DNA of 64,000 bases, from assembly GCA_014584695.1 (NCBI GenBank), contig JACTMI010000036.1, positions 124,001 through 188,000 on the forward strand. Direction: 5' to 3'. The number at the start of each line of letters is the position of its first letter. Position 1 is the stretch's first letter. Below are positions 46,722 to 55,227 of the stretch, piece after piece. The translations under genes and the position numbers were made by a program. Origin of the DNA: Acidobacteriota bacterium (GTDB lineage: Bacteria; Acidobacteriota; Thermoanaerobaculia; Multivoradales; JAGPDF01). The notes under the pieces are model-generated. The model was not told where the DNA came from. It saw only the letters and a program-made list of their open reading frames with translations, and ran no database searches.

Positions 46722-47114
46722 ATGCGTAGGAAACGCACGACCGAACCACCAATCCGGCTCGATCGGCGCCTGATGGAGGAGCTGATGCTGGGCGGGGGGC
46801 GGGTGCGGCGCTTCACCCAGGACACGCCGGTGCTGCCCGACGTCTGGCTCGCCCACGCCGACTGCCTGGACGACCGGCGGCCGGTGGCGCGCAGCGAGGA
46901 TCCCGAGCATCCGCGTCCGCTGCCCCGGGCGAGCGGCGAGCCCGGACGACGCGTTCACGATCCACCGCACCTATCCGACGGGCGACTTCAGAGTCGCCGC
47001 GGTCGGCCGGAGGATCGAGAAGTTCTTCAGCGACGAGGCCGCCGCCGGGCGCGGCTACGGCGTGGCGTCGCGACCGCCCGCGGAGCTCGGCCTCGGCTGG
47101 TGGTGTCCCCTTGA
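46722..47114 (+). pseudogene. Short broken gene with a second 7-bp tandem duplication
   Basis: The frame opens MRRKRTTEPPIRLDRR behind AAGGAG and reads well to about 46934. After that coding-like codon use (G/C at most third positions) passes to the next frame: DDAFTIHRTYPTGDFRVAAVG...GWWCP. GGCGAGC occurs twice in tandem at 46928-46941, and deleting one copy restores a single frame. The corrected frame has no stop before the next gene, so the 3' end may also be lost or the two may once have been one protein. No domain was recognised. It sits 18 nt after the similarly damaged phospholipase gene. Confidence 0.6.
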
Positions 47115-47151
47115 CCGAACGAGCGCCGCGCTGCGCGCGAAGGAGAGCGGC

Positions 47152-48546
47152 ATGAGAGAGAGGCTGCATTTCGGGTGGTGGCTGGTCGGTGGGCTTCTGG
47201 GGGCCGAGATCGCCGGCGCCGACACGCGCACCGAGCAGGTGCACCTGCTGGAGTCGTGGGTGGCCGACCGGGAGATGATGGTCGCGTCCTGGGAGCGCGA
47301 CGCGACGATCATCTTCGCGCTGGGCCTGGCGACGCTGGTGCTCGGCATCGCCACCGCCGCGCTGCAGGGAGTCAAGCGCGCGAAGGCGGTTTCGGTCGTG
47401 CTGGGGATCGCGATCTCGCTGGCGTCGGGCGTGCGAACCTACGCCTACCAGAACGATCACCACGCCTTCCGTCGCGCCAAGGCGGAGGCGAAGGCCCACT
47501 TGGAGGCGGCGAGGCTGAAGCTGACCTCCGCCCGCTCGATTCCAGACGACAGCTGGCCGGCGTTCGCCGAGGAGCTGCGCCGGGATCTCGACCGCGTCGA
47601 CCGGTTGGCGGCGAGCCTCGAGAGCGGCGAGCGGCTCGCAGCGGCGGCGGCTCTGGATCCCGCCGCCGAGGCGGAGCGCTCCTGGCTGGCGGCACCGGCA
47701 TGGGCGTCGAAGGGGGGGAGGCCGGACTGGGTGGCGCGGCCGCCGGCGCCGACGGCCTCGAGCCTCTACCTCACCGCGGAGGGGCGAGGCCGCTCGCTCC
47801 AGGAGGCGCGGCAGGCGGCGCTCCAGGACAGCAGGGAGATGCTCGAGCGCTGGGTGCTCACCGAGCTCTCCGCGGAGGGGATGGCGGCGGAGGATCGCCA
47901 GGCGCTGGTCGAATCGACGCTCGCGGCGAGCGAGGAGGCCGGCACCTACTTCGCGCACGAGGCCGAGTCGGGTCTCTTTCACTACTTCCGGCTGGTGCGT
48001 GTCGACCGCAAGGACCTCGAGTCGCGGGTCCGTTTCGCCGCGATCTCGGCGCAGCGAAAGCAGCCGGAGAAGCAGATCCAGGTGATCGCGAAGTCCGCCC
48101 CTCGAGCCGAGCAGCTGGCGAGTCCGCGCGCGACGACCGATCTGCTGCTCGGCCAGATGCAGCGCGAGCTCTCCGCCGAGCTGTGGCGGAAATTCTCGGA
48201 CGGACGCTACCGGCGCATGAAGGGCGACCTGCCCGGGGCGACCGAGCTCCTGCGCGAGGTCGTCGCCGCCGCTCCCGGCAGCTACCTCGCCTGGTTCAAC
48301 CTCGCCCTCGCCCTCGACGACCAGGGCCGGAGCGGCGAAGCCGAAGCGGCCTACCGTCGCGCTCTCGCCCTCGAGCCCACGCTGCCGGCGCGCGACCCCG
48401 CCATCTACAACACCCTCGGTTACCACCTCTATCGCCAGGGTCGCGCCCAGGAAGCCGTCCCCTTGCTCGAACGCGCCCTCGCGATCGACCCCGCCCACGC
48501 GAAAGCCAAGCTCAACCTCCAGGCGGCGAAACGCTCGGCGTCATGA
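47152..48546 (+). CDS. Membrane protein with LPP20-like and TPR regions
   Basis: The 464-residue product (AAGGAG before the ATG at 47152) has a signal or membrane helix at the start, a second pair of hydrophobic segments at ~45-85 (IIFALGLATLVLGIATAAL, VVLGIAISLASGVRTY), a helical linker, an LPP20/FlgO-like middle (~200-260: LYLTAEGRGRSLQEARQAALQDSREML) and three TPRs at the end (~365-460). It is likely a scaffold or assembly protein at the inner membrane. In the current sequence its frame is continuous with the upstream broken gene. It ends the hydrolase island. Confidence 0.75.
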   Translation: MRERLHFGWWLVGGLLGAEIAGADTRTEQVHLLESWVADREMMVASWERDATIIFALGLATLVLGIATAALQGVKRAKAVSVVLGIAISLASGVRTYAYQNDHHAFRRAKAEAKAHLEAARLKLTSARSIPDDSWPAFAEELRRDLDRVDRLAASLESGERLAAAAALDPAAEAERSWLAAPAWASKGGRPDWVARPPAPTASSLYLTAEGRGRSLQEARQAALQDSREMLERWVLTELSAEGMAAEDRQALVESTLAASEEAGTYFAHEAESGLFHYFRLVRVDRKDLESRVRFAAISAQRKQPEKQIQVIAKSAPRAEQLASPRATTDLLLGQMQRELSAELWRKFSDGRYRRMKGDLPGATELLREVVAAAPGSYLAWFNLALALDDQGRSGEAEAAYRRALALEPTLPARDPAIYNTLGYHLYRQGRAQEAVPLLERALAIDPAHAKAKLNLQAAKRSAS

Positions 48547-48570
48547 GCCAGCACGTCGCGGCGCCGGCGC

Positions 48571-49200
48571 TCAGCCGAGCTCGGTGGCGCGCCAGAGGTA
48601 CCAGCTGGCGACGGTGCGGAAGGGGCGCCAGCGCTCGCCGTGGGTGGCGAGCTCTTTGGGCTTGGGGAGGATCTCGCGGCCGTTGGCGCGCGCGAAGCCC
48701 TTGCGGACGCCGTAGTCGTCGACCGGCAGGATGTCCGGGCGGCCGAGGGTGAAGATGAGGAACATCTCGGCGGTCCAGCGGCCGACGCCGCGCACCGCCG
48801 TCAACCGTTCGACGATCTCCTCGTCCGAGAGCCGGGTCGTCTCGGCGCGGCTCGGGACTTCGCCCGCCAGCGAGCGCGCCGCGAGATCGCGCAGCGCCTC
48901 GGCCTTGCTCCGCGACAGCCCGGCGCCACGCAGCGTCTCGCAGCTCGCCGCCGCGATCTGCTTGGCGGTCGGACAGCGTGACGACCCGAAGGCACGGCAG
49001 ACCCGGGAGTAGATCGTCGCCGCGGCGCGGCCGGTCAGCTGCTGGTAGACGATCGACTCGACCAGCGCCTGATAGGGCGTCCGCCGCGTCGAGATCGCGA
49101 GCGAACAGGGCCCGACCTCGCGGATGATCCGCTGCAGCGCGCGATCGCGCTTGGCGACATGGGAGGTCGCGGCCTCGAGGTCGAAGGGGGGTGCGGACAT
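48571..49200 (-). CDS. DNA-3-methyladenine glycosylase II (AlkA-like, HhH-GPD)
   Basis: This 209-residue base-excision repair enzyme has a helix-hairpin-helix and GPD region: ESIVYQQLTGRAAATIYSR, LSRSKAEALRDLA, then VRGVGRWTAEMFLIFTLGRPDILPVDDYGVRKG (in parts) with the catalytic Asp in LPVDDYG. It removes alkylated bases such as 3-methyladenine from DNA. There is no Fe-S cluster. The size is that of a compact catalytic domain lacking the N-terminal AlkA domain. The ATG at 49200 is where the conserved part begins. A TAGACT box lies 35 nt upstream. Confidence 0.9.
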   Translation of the reverse strand: MSAPPFDLEAATSHVAKRDRALQRIIREVGPCSLAISTRRTPYQALVESIVYQQLTGRAAATIYSRVCRAFGSSRCPTAKQIAAASCETLRGAGLSRSKAEALRDLAARSLAGEVPSRAETTRLSDEEIVERLTAVRGVGRWTAEMFLIFTLGRPDILPVDDYGVRKGFARANGREILPKPKELATHGERWRPFRTVASWYLWRATELG

Positions 49201-49238
49201 CGATCGTGTGAGATCCCGGTGACGGGAGGGCGGCGAGT

Positions 49239-49853
49239 CTAGTACAGAAGCTCGAGATGTCCGAAGCGGGCCGGACGATGGAAGTCTGCGGGCGAGACCA
49301 GCGTCGGCGACCAGGCCGAGTGCTCGGGGAGGGCGCCCGGGAATCGAGGGCGCTCGATCCGGTAGAGATTCAGGCGCCAGCGCCGGGGCAGCGGGCCGCC
49401 GCCACAGCAGGCGCGCCAGGGGATCGAGAGCGTCGCCGCCCAGTCCGAGCCGGCCCCGGTTCGCTCCACCTGGGTCTCGAGGCCAGGACAGTTCCAATCC
49501 GGATCAACGCTCATGCCATGCCGGTCGCCGCGCGGCGACTCGACCCGGGCGTCGAAGACGATGCCGGTGGGAGCGAGCTCGAGCTCGAAGTACCGGCGTG
49601 GCGTCGCGTCGCCCGGGGCGAGGAAGAGCTCCACCACCTCCTCCGTCCAGAGCGGGGAGTCGCGGCGGGTGAGCGTCCCCCACGCGTCCTCGTCCGCGCA
49701 GTCGAACCGGACCCGCAGGCGATCGGCCTGCCAGCCGAGGCGGACCCGGGTGGGCCAGCGCACGGCGCCACCTTCCTCGGCCCGGACCAGGAAACCCAGA
49801 TCGACCTCCCCGCCCCGCGCGAGCCGGGCGCGCGGTGGCGCAGGCGAGGTCAC
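49239..49853 (-). CDS. CBM9-like beta-sandwich protein
   Basis: The 204-residue product has the jelly-roll pattern of the carbohydrate-binding module family 9/DOMON-like group: VRLGWQADRLRVRFDCADEDAWG, PLWTEEVVELFLAPG, RRYFELELAPTGIVFDARV, then WAATLSIPWRA and WRLNLYRIER. Such domains bind sugars or heme or are linked to carbohydrate metabolism; no signal peptide is visible. The GTG start overlaps the stop of the upstream ferredoxin gene (GTGA), so the two are coupled. The function is not clear from the sequence. Confidence 0.75.
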   Translation of the reverse strand: MTSPAPPRARLARGGEVDLGFLVRAEEGGAVRWPTRVRLGWQADRLRVRFDCADEDAWGTLTRRDSPLWTEEVVELFLAPGDATPRRYFELELAPTGIVFDARVESPRGDRHGMSVDPDWNCPGLETQVERTGAGSDWAATLSIPWRACCGGGPLPRRWRLNLYRIERPRFPGALPEHSAWSPTLVSPADFHRPARFGHLELLY

Positions 49854-50173
49854 TCCCAGGGCCCGGGGGGCATCCGGAGCCGCTCGAGCTCGCGACCCGC
49901 AAGCTCGCTCTCCAGGAGCTCCGCGGCGTCCTCGGGCTCGACGCCGCCGTACCAGTGGTGGGAGGGCCAGGCGACCACGGTGGCGCCGCGGCTGCAGTGG
50001 CGCAGACAGCCCGAGCGCGAAACCAGGACCCGGTCTCTCAGGCCGCCAGTGCGAATCAGATCTTTGAATCGGCGATAGAGGTCGTGTCCCCGACGGCCAC
50101 CGCAACAGGGCTTGCCCGCCGCTGGATCGCGGTCATTGACACAGACGATCAGGTGGATCTCCGGGCGGGGCAC
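49850..50173 (-). CDS. Thioredoxin-like [2Fe-2S] ferredoxin
   Basis: This 107-residue protein (GTG start) has the fold and cysteine pattern of the thioredoxin-like 2Fe-2S ferredoxins (NuoE-related): LIVCVNDRDP...KPCCG, then VSRSGCLRHCSRGATVVAWPS and WYGGVEPEDAAELLE. Four of the cysteines are expected to hold the cluster. It should carry electrons in the cytoplasm. The downstream CBM9-like gene overlaps by 4 nt. The partner enzyme is not in the window. Confidence 0.85.
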   Translation of the reverse strand: MPRPEIHLIVCVNDRDPAAGKPCCGGRRGHDLYRRFKDLIRTGGLRDRVLVSRSGCLRHCSRGATVVAWPSHHWYGGVEPEDAAELLESELAGRELERLRMPPGPWE

Positions 50174-50424
50174 CGTTGGATTCTACGTCCCCGCGGCAAC
50201 CGGTCGCGGGCGCAATCCGGGCGGAAAGGCCCTCCGGTGGCGGGCGGTGGCATCCGCGACTTTTCAGGTCCCGGTGTGGCCCTGGCGGAATCGGCTCGGA
50301 TAGGATCGCGCGGTCGGACGTCACACCGTCGTTTCCGGGCCGTCGTGAGGCCACGGCGGCCTGTCGATAAGCTCAAGTGCGGAGTCGCACTCACACTCGG
50401 ACCGCATCCCATCGAGGAGGTTCC

Positions 50425-53400
50425 ATGGAGCAGAGGAAGAGGATTCTCGCGGCCGCATGCCTGGCTCTCGCCGCGCTGTTCGGCGCGCGCGAGGCGTCGG
50501 CGCAGGCCGTCACCACCGGCACGCTCACCGGCACCGTGACCGCGGCGGCCGACGGTAGCGCGCTGCCAGGCGTCGCCGTCGAGGCCGTTCACACCCCGAC
50601 CGGCACGACCTACGTCGCCTACACGCGCGAGAACGGCAGCTACGCGATCTTCAACGTTCGCGTCGGCGGCCCCTACCGGATCTCCGCCAGCCTCGATGGC
50701 TTCCGCGCCGCCAGGGTCGAAGGCGTCAGCGTCGCCCTCGGCGAGAGCCGCGCGGTCGACGTCCGGCTCGAGCCGGAGACGGTCGAGGAGACGATCACGG
50801 TGACGGCGGCGGCGCCGCTGGTCGACACCACCCAGGCGGGTTCGGTGTCCGCCGTCTCCGCGGCGCAGATCGCCGCGGTGCCGAGCATCGAGCGGAGCCT
50901 CGAGGACCTGGCCAAGACATCGATCTACTTCAACGCCTCGGGCAACGTCGAGGGCGGCGGCGAGACCACGCTGTCGATCGCCGGCCGCAACAACCGCTAC
51001 AACACGGTCCAGATCGACGGCGCGGTCAACAATGACCTGTTCGGCCTCTCCCCGACGGGCTCGCCCGGCGGCCAGGCCGAGGCGCAGCCGATCTCGATCG
51101 AGGCCATCCAGGAGGTTCAGCTCCTGGTCTCGCCCTACGACGTTCGCCAGGGCGGCTTCTCCGGCGGCGGCATCAACGCCATCACCAAGAGCGGCACCAA
51201 CGCCTGGCGCGGGTCGATCTTCTACAACTTCCGCGACGAGAGCTGGGTCGGCGACGGCCCGAACGACCGGAAGTTCGCGGCCTTCACCGAGGATCAGTAC
51301 GGCCTCTCGGTCGGCGGCCCGATCGTCCGCGACAAGGTCTTCCTCTTCTTCACCGGCGAGCTGCAGCGCCGGGAAACCCCGACCGGGTTCTCGCCGGAGA
51401 CCATCAACCGGACCGCGGAGGCGAACCGGTTCGTCAGCATCCTGCGCAACACCTACGGCTACGATCCCGGCGACTTCAACGAGTTCATCCGCACCACCGA
51501 CAACGACAACTACTTCCTGCGGGTCGATGCCAACCTGGGTTCGAGCTCGCAGCTGTCGGCGAAGTACAACCAGGTCGAGGCCGTGAACGACATCTGGAAC
51601 GGCTCGTCGACGTTCCTTTTCACCCCCGACCGCCCGTACAACATCCGCCCCGAGACCAAGTCCTTCATCGTGCAGCTCAACTCGGTCTTCGGCGGCGACT
51701 ACTACAACGAAGCGCGGATCGGCTTCACCAACGTCGACACCATCCGCGACGGCCCGACCAAGTTCCCGACCGTGCAGGTCGACCTGCCGGGCGGCCTCTC
51801 GTTCGAAGCCGGGCGCGAGCGCTTTTCGACCGCCAACGAGCTCTACCAGGACATCCTGGAGATCAACGACGACCTGACCTTCGTCCGCGGCGGCCACACC
51901 TTCACGATCGGCACCCACAACGAGCTGTTCAGCTTCGAGAACCTGTTCATCCGCGACGCCTTCGGCTTCTACAACTTCCGCAGCCTGGACGACTTCGAGC
52001 GCGGCTGGGCCGACCAGTACGAGCACAGCTTCTCGCGCACCAGCAACCCCCGTCAGGCGGCGAAGTTCGACGTCCAGCAGTACGGGCTCTACTTCGGCGA
52101 CCAGTGGCGGATCAAGAGCAACCTGACCCTGACCTACGGCCTGCGCGCCGACTACCTCAAGCTGCCGGATGCGCCTTCCTACAATCCGCAAGTCGAGCAG
52201 CTCTTCGGCTATCGGACCAACGAAGTGCCGGATTCGAACCTGATCCTCTCGCCGCGCCTCGGCTTCAACTGGGATCCCGCCGGCGAGGGCAAGCAGCAGC
52301 TCCGAGGCGGCTTCGGCATCTTCTCGGGCCGCACCCCCTACGTCTGGATCTCGAACCAGTACGGCAACACCGGTGTCGAGTTCCAGCGCCTGCGCTCGAT
52401 CCTCAACCCGCCGATCACGGCCACCAATCGGATCCAGTTCGTGCCCGATGCCGACAACCAGCCGAAGACCGTCGGCGGCGCGGTGACCAACGAGATCGCT
52501 CTCACCGATCCGGACTTCGAGATGCCGACCGTGCTGCGCGGCAACCTCGCTTGGGACCAGGAGCTGCCGTTCGGCATCCTGGGGACCGTCGAGCTCACCC
52601 ACACCCAGGTGCAGAAGGACATCCAGTACCGCAACCTGAACCTGGTGCAGACCGGCCGGACCGTGGTCGGCGGCCGGCCCGAGTACCGGTCGATCTCGAA
52701 CGCCTATACGGGTGCGTACTTCCTGACCAACACCGAGGACGGCGAGACGACCACCGCGGCGATCGAGCTCCGGCAGCGCGAGCGCCACGGGTTCTTCTGG
52801 AACTTCGGCTACATCTGGACCGACGCCGAAGAGGTCTACCCCGGCACCTCGAGCCAGGCGAGCTCGAACTACCTCAACACCTCGGTGCTCGACCCGGAGA
52901 ATCCGGGGAGCGCGCCCGCGACCTTCCAGAACGAGCATCGCATCACCGCGACGCTCTCCTACCGGATGGAGCTCGGCCCGGTCGGCTCGACCTGGTCGAT
53001 CTACTTCAACCGTCAGTCCGGGCGTCCCTACTCGACCACGTTCGCCGGCAACAGCGCCAACGTCAACGGTGACGGCATCAACGGCAACGATCTGATGTAC
53101 GTGCCGGCCAGCGAGGACGAGGTCATCCTGAGTGGCGCCACCTGGGCGCAGTTCGACGCTTACATTCGGGCCGACCCGAGCCTCGCCAAGGCGCGTGGCC
53201 GCATAGTCGACCGCAACTCGGGCGTCAGCCCCTGGACCACCCAGCTCGACCTGCGCTGGGCGCTCGACCTGCCGGTCTCGGTGGCGCGGGTCCAGGTCAC
53301 GGCCGACATCCTCAACCTGCTGAACCTGATCGACAGCGACGAAGGGGTCTTCCGCTACACCCGCTTCGGCGAGGTCTCGCCGGTTCAGTTCCAGGGGGTC

Positions 53401-53520
53401 GACGCGGCGACCGGGAAGTTGCGCTACAACGTGCTCTTCACCGACCCGGACCGCCGGTTCGACATCGACGACGTCCGCTCGCGCTGGAAGGCGAAGCTCG
53501 GGCTGCGCGTCTCCTTCTAG
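50425..53520 (+). CDS. Oar-like TonB-dependent outer-membrane receptor
   Basis: The 1031-residue product has a signal peptide (ACLALAALFGAREASAQ), an N-terminal carboxypeptidase-regulatory domain (~28-115: GTLTGTVTAAADGSALPGVAVEA in part), a plug-like domain (~125-265; VEETITVTAAAPLVD, then IEAIQEVQLLVSPYDVRQGGFSGGGINAITKSG in parts) and a long beta-barrel ending LGLRVSF with the terminal Phe used for barrel assembly. This is the Oar/SusC-like architecture common in Acidobacteria for uptake or secretion of large substrates. GAGGAGG precedes the ATG. A terminator follows. The substrate is unknown. Confidence 0.9.
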   Translation: MEQRKRILAAACLALAALFGAREASAQAVTTGTLTGTVTAAADGSALPGVAVEAVHTPTGTTYVAYTRENGSYAIFNVRVGGPYRISASLDGFRAARVEGVSVALGESRAVDVRLEPETVEETITVTAAAPLVDTTQAGSVSAVSAAQIAAVPSIERSLEDLAKTSIYFNASGNVEGGGETTLSIAGRNNRYNTVQIDGAVNNDLFGLSPTGSPGGQAEAQPISIEAIQEVQLLVSPYDVRQGGFSGGGINAITKSGTNAWRGSIFYNFRDESWVGDGPNDRKFAAFTEDQYGLSVGGPIVRDKVFLFFTGELQRRETPTGFSPETINRTAEANRFVSILRNTYGYDPGDFNEFIRTTDNDNYFLRVDANLGSSSQLSAKYNQVEAVNDIWNGSSTFLFTPDRPYNIRPETKSFIVQLNSVFGGDYYNEARIGFTNVDTIRDGPTKFPTVQVDLPGGLSFEAGRERFSTANELYQDILEINDDLTFVRGGHTFTIGTHNELFSFENLFIRDAFGFYNFRSLDDFERGWADQYEHSFSRTSNPRQAAKFDVQQYGLYFGDQWRIKSNLTLTYGLRADYLKLPDAPSYNPQVEQLFGYRTNEVPDSNLILSPRLGFNWDPAGEGKQQLRGGFGIFSGRTPYVWISNQYGNTGVEFQRLRSILNPPITATNRIQFVPDADNQPKTVGGAVTNEIALTDPDFEMPTVLRGNLAWDQELPFGILGTVELTHTQVQKDIQYRNLNLVQTGRTVVGGRPEYRSISNAYTGAYFLTNTEDGETTTAAIELRQRERHGFFWNFGYIWTDAEEVYPGTSSQASSNYLNTSVLDPENPGSAPATFQNEHRITATLSYRMELGPVGSTWSIYFNRQSGRPYSTTFAGNSANVNGDGINGNDLMYVPASEDEVILSGATWAQFDAYIRADPSLAKARGRIVDRNSGVSPWTTQLDLRWALDLPVSVARVQVTADILNLLNLIDSDEGVFRYTRFGEVSPVQFQGVDAATGKLRYNVLFTDPDRRFDIDDVRSRWKAKLGLRVSF

Positions 53521-53551
53521 TCAGCCACCGGAGCGTTTCGCGGTATCCCGA

Positions 53552-53573
53552 GGGGGGCGAGCGATCGCCCCCC
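53552..53573 (+). terminator. Terminator after the TonB receptor
   Basis: A GGGGGGCGA/TCGCCCCCC stem of 9 bp with a GCGA loop, 31 nt after the stop, is followed by GTTCCTTTG. The T tract is weak. The rest of the 53521-53895 gap holds no clear gene or other site. Confidence 0.6.
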
Positions 53574-53895
53574 GTTCCTTTGCGCTTCTGCACCAGTCGG
53601 AGTGGGTCGCTAGGAAGAGAAAGACCAGAGAAGGGGTTGAGTTTGCCTGGCACGTGCGCTGAGCCGGTAGCCACGATGGGGTCCAGGGCCTTGGCCTGAC
53701 TGGCTGCTATCCCTTATCTGCTCTTTTCCCAAGCCCCAGCTGCCGACGACCTCGCCCATTCCGACCGGTGAAGCGGCTTTCTTGACGCTGCGAGGGTGAC
53801 CGTCAGTCGCGTCCCGGGTAGCGCGGGGCTTTTCTCTCCTCGGCGACCGGCGGCAGGCGGCGCACACTCCGGGTTCTCCGCTATCGTTGCCGGGC

Positions 53896-55227
53896 GTGAG
53901 AAGCCAGCGGGAGCCGAGGGTCGCGGGCTGGGGCGGGATGTCGGTCGCGGCGCGGGAGCGTCGCTCCGAGGATCTCGCCGCGGTGGCGCGCGGAGCGGTG
54001 CTGACGCGCGGCCTGGGGCGTGCCTACGGCGATTCGGCGCTGCCGCCGGCCGGGGTCGCCACGATCGCCTCGGCCGTGCTCGCCGACCGGATTCTCGAGC
54101 TCGATGCCGGTTCCGGACGCTTGCGCGCCGAGGCGGGCCTCGCGCTCGGCGACCTGGTCTGGGCCCTGCTGCCGCGCGGCTTCTTTCCCCCGGTCGTCCC
54201 CGGCACGCAGTTCGTGACCCTCGGCGGCATGGTGGCCGCCGACGTCCACGGCAAGAACCACCACGTCGAGGGGACGATCGGCCGGCACGTGGTCGCGCTC
54301 CGCATCCTCACGGCAGCGGGCGAAACGCTCGATTGCTCGCGCGAGCGACATCCCGATCTCTTCCGCGCCACGCTCGGCGGCATGGGACTCACCGGCCACA
54401 TCCTCGAAGTCGAGCTGGGGCTCGCGCGAGTCCCTTCGCCCTGGATCCTCCAGGAGACCTTTCGCGTGGTCGGCCTCGATCCCTTTCTGGCCGCGCTGCG
54501 CGAGTCGGCCGGCGACTGGCCGTTCACCGTCGGCTGGATCGACTGCTTGGCCACGGGCCGGGCGCTGGGGCGAGGAGTCGTGCTGCGCGGCCGCTGGGCG
54601 CGAGCCGAGGAGGCGCCCGACGGCTTCCCGCGGCCGCTACGCCGCTGGACCGTCCCCTTTCACCTGCCCGGATTCGCGCTCAACGGTCTCAGCGTCCGGC
54701 TGTTCAACGCCGTCTACTACCGGCGTCACCCGCGCCGGCCGCGGGCCGGGGTCGTCCACCCGGAGACTTTCTTCTTTCCGCTCGACGCCGTCCGGTCCTG
54801 GAACCGGATCTACGGCCGCCGCGGTTTCACCCAGTTCCAGTGCGTCCTGCCCGAGGCGGAGCGCCCCGGGGCCGTGCGGCGATTCCTCGAAGTCGCCGCG
54901 GCGCGCGGCGGCTCGTCGTTCCTCTGCGTGCTCAAGGACTGCGGCGAGGAAGGGGAAGGGCTGCTGTCTTTTCCTCGGCCGGGGGTCTCGGTCGCTCTCG
55001 ATCTGCCGATGCGGCCCGGTCTCGCCGCGTCGGTCGACGCGCTCGCCGCCGCGACCCTCGCCGAGGGCGGCCGCATCTACCTCGCCAAGGACTCCCTGCT
55101 CACCGCCGAGCGATTTGGCGCCCTGGAGCCGCGCCTGGCCGCCTTCGACGAGGTGCGCCGGCGGTGGGATCCGGAGCGTCGGCTGCGCAGCGCCCAATCG
55201 GTCCGACTGATGGGGGATCCACCATGA
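53896..55227 (+). CDS. DprE1-like FAD-dependent oxidoreductase
   Basis: The ~443-residue product has the FAD-binding signature GRAYGDSALP near the start, then PGTQFVTLGGMVAADVHGKNHH, TLGGMGLTGHI, and late RIYLAKDSLLTAERF, all aligned with mycobacterial DprE1, which oxidises decaprenylphosphoryl ribose. The position of the benzothiazinone-target Cys (VCVDFP in M. tuberculosis, from memory) reads VALDLP here, so Ala replaces Cys. The next gene is a DprE2-like reductase with ATGA overlap. Together they could epimerise a polyprenyl-phosphate sugar for the cell envelope. The start is uncertain (GTG 53896 or TTG 53887). Confidence 0.8.
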   Translation: MRSQREPRVAGWGGMSVAARERRSEDLAAVARGAVLTRGLGRAYGDSALPPAGVATIASAVLADRILELDAGSGRLRAEAGLALGDLVWALLPRGFFPPVVPGTQFVTLGGMVAADVHGKNHHVEGTIGRHVVALRILTAAGETLDCSRERHPDLFRATLGGMGLTGHILEVELGLARVPSPWILQETFRVVGLDPFLAALRESAGDWPFTVGWIDCLATGRALGRGVVLRGRWARAEEAPDGFPRPLRRWTVPFHLPGFALNGLSVRLFNAVYYRRHPRRPRAGVVHPETFFFPLDAVRSWNRIYGRRGFTQFQCVLPEAERPGAVRRFLEVAAARGGSSFLCVLKDCGEEGEGLLSFPRPGVSVALDLPMRPGLAASVDALAAATLAEGGRIYLAKDSLLTAERFGALEPRLAAFDEVRRRWDPERRLRSAQSVRLMGDPP

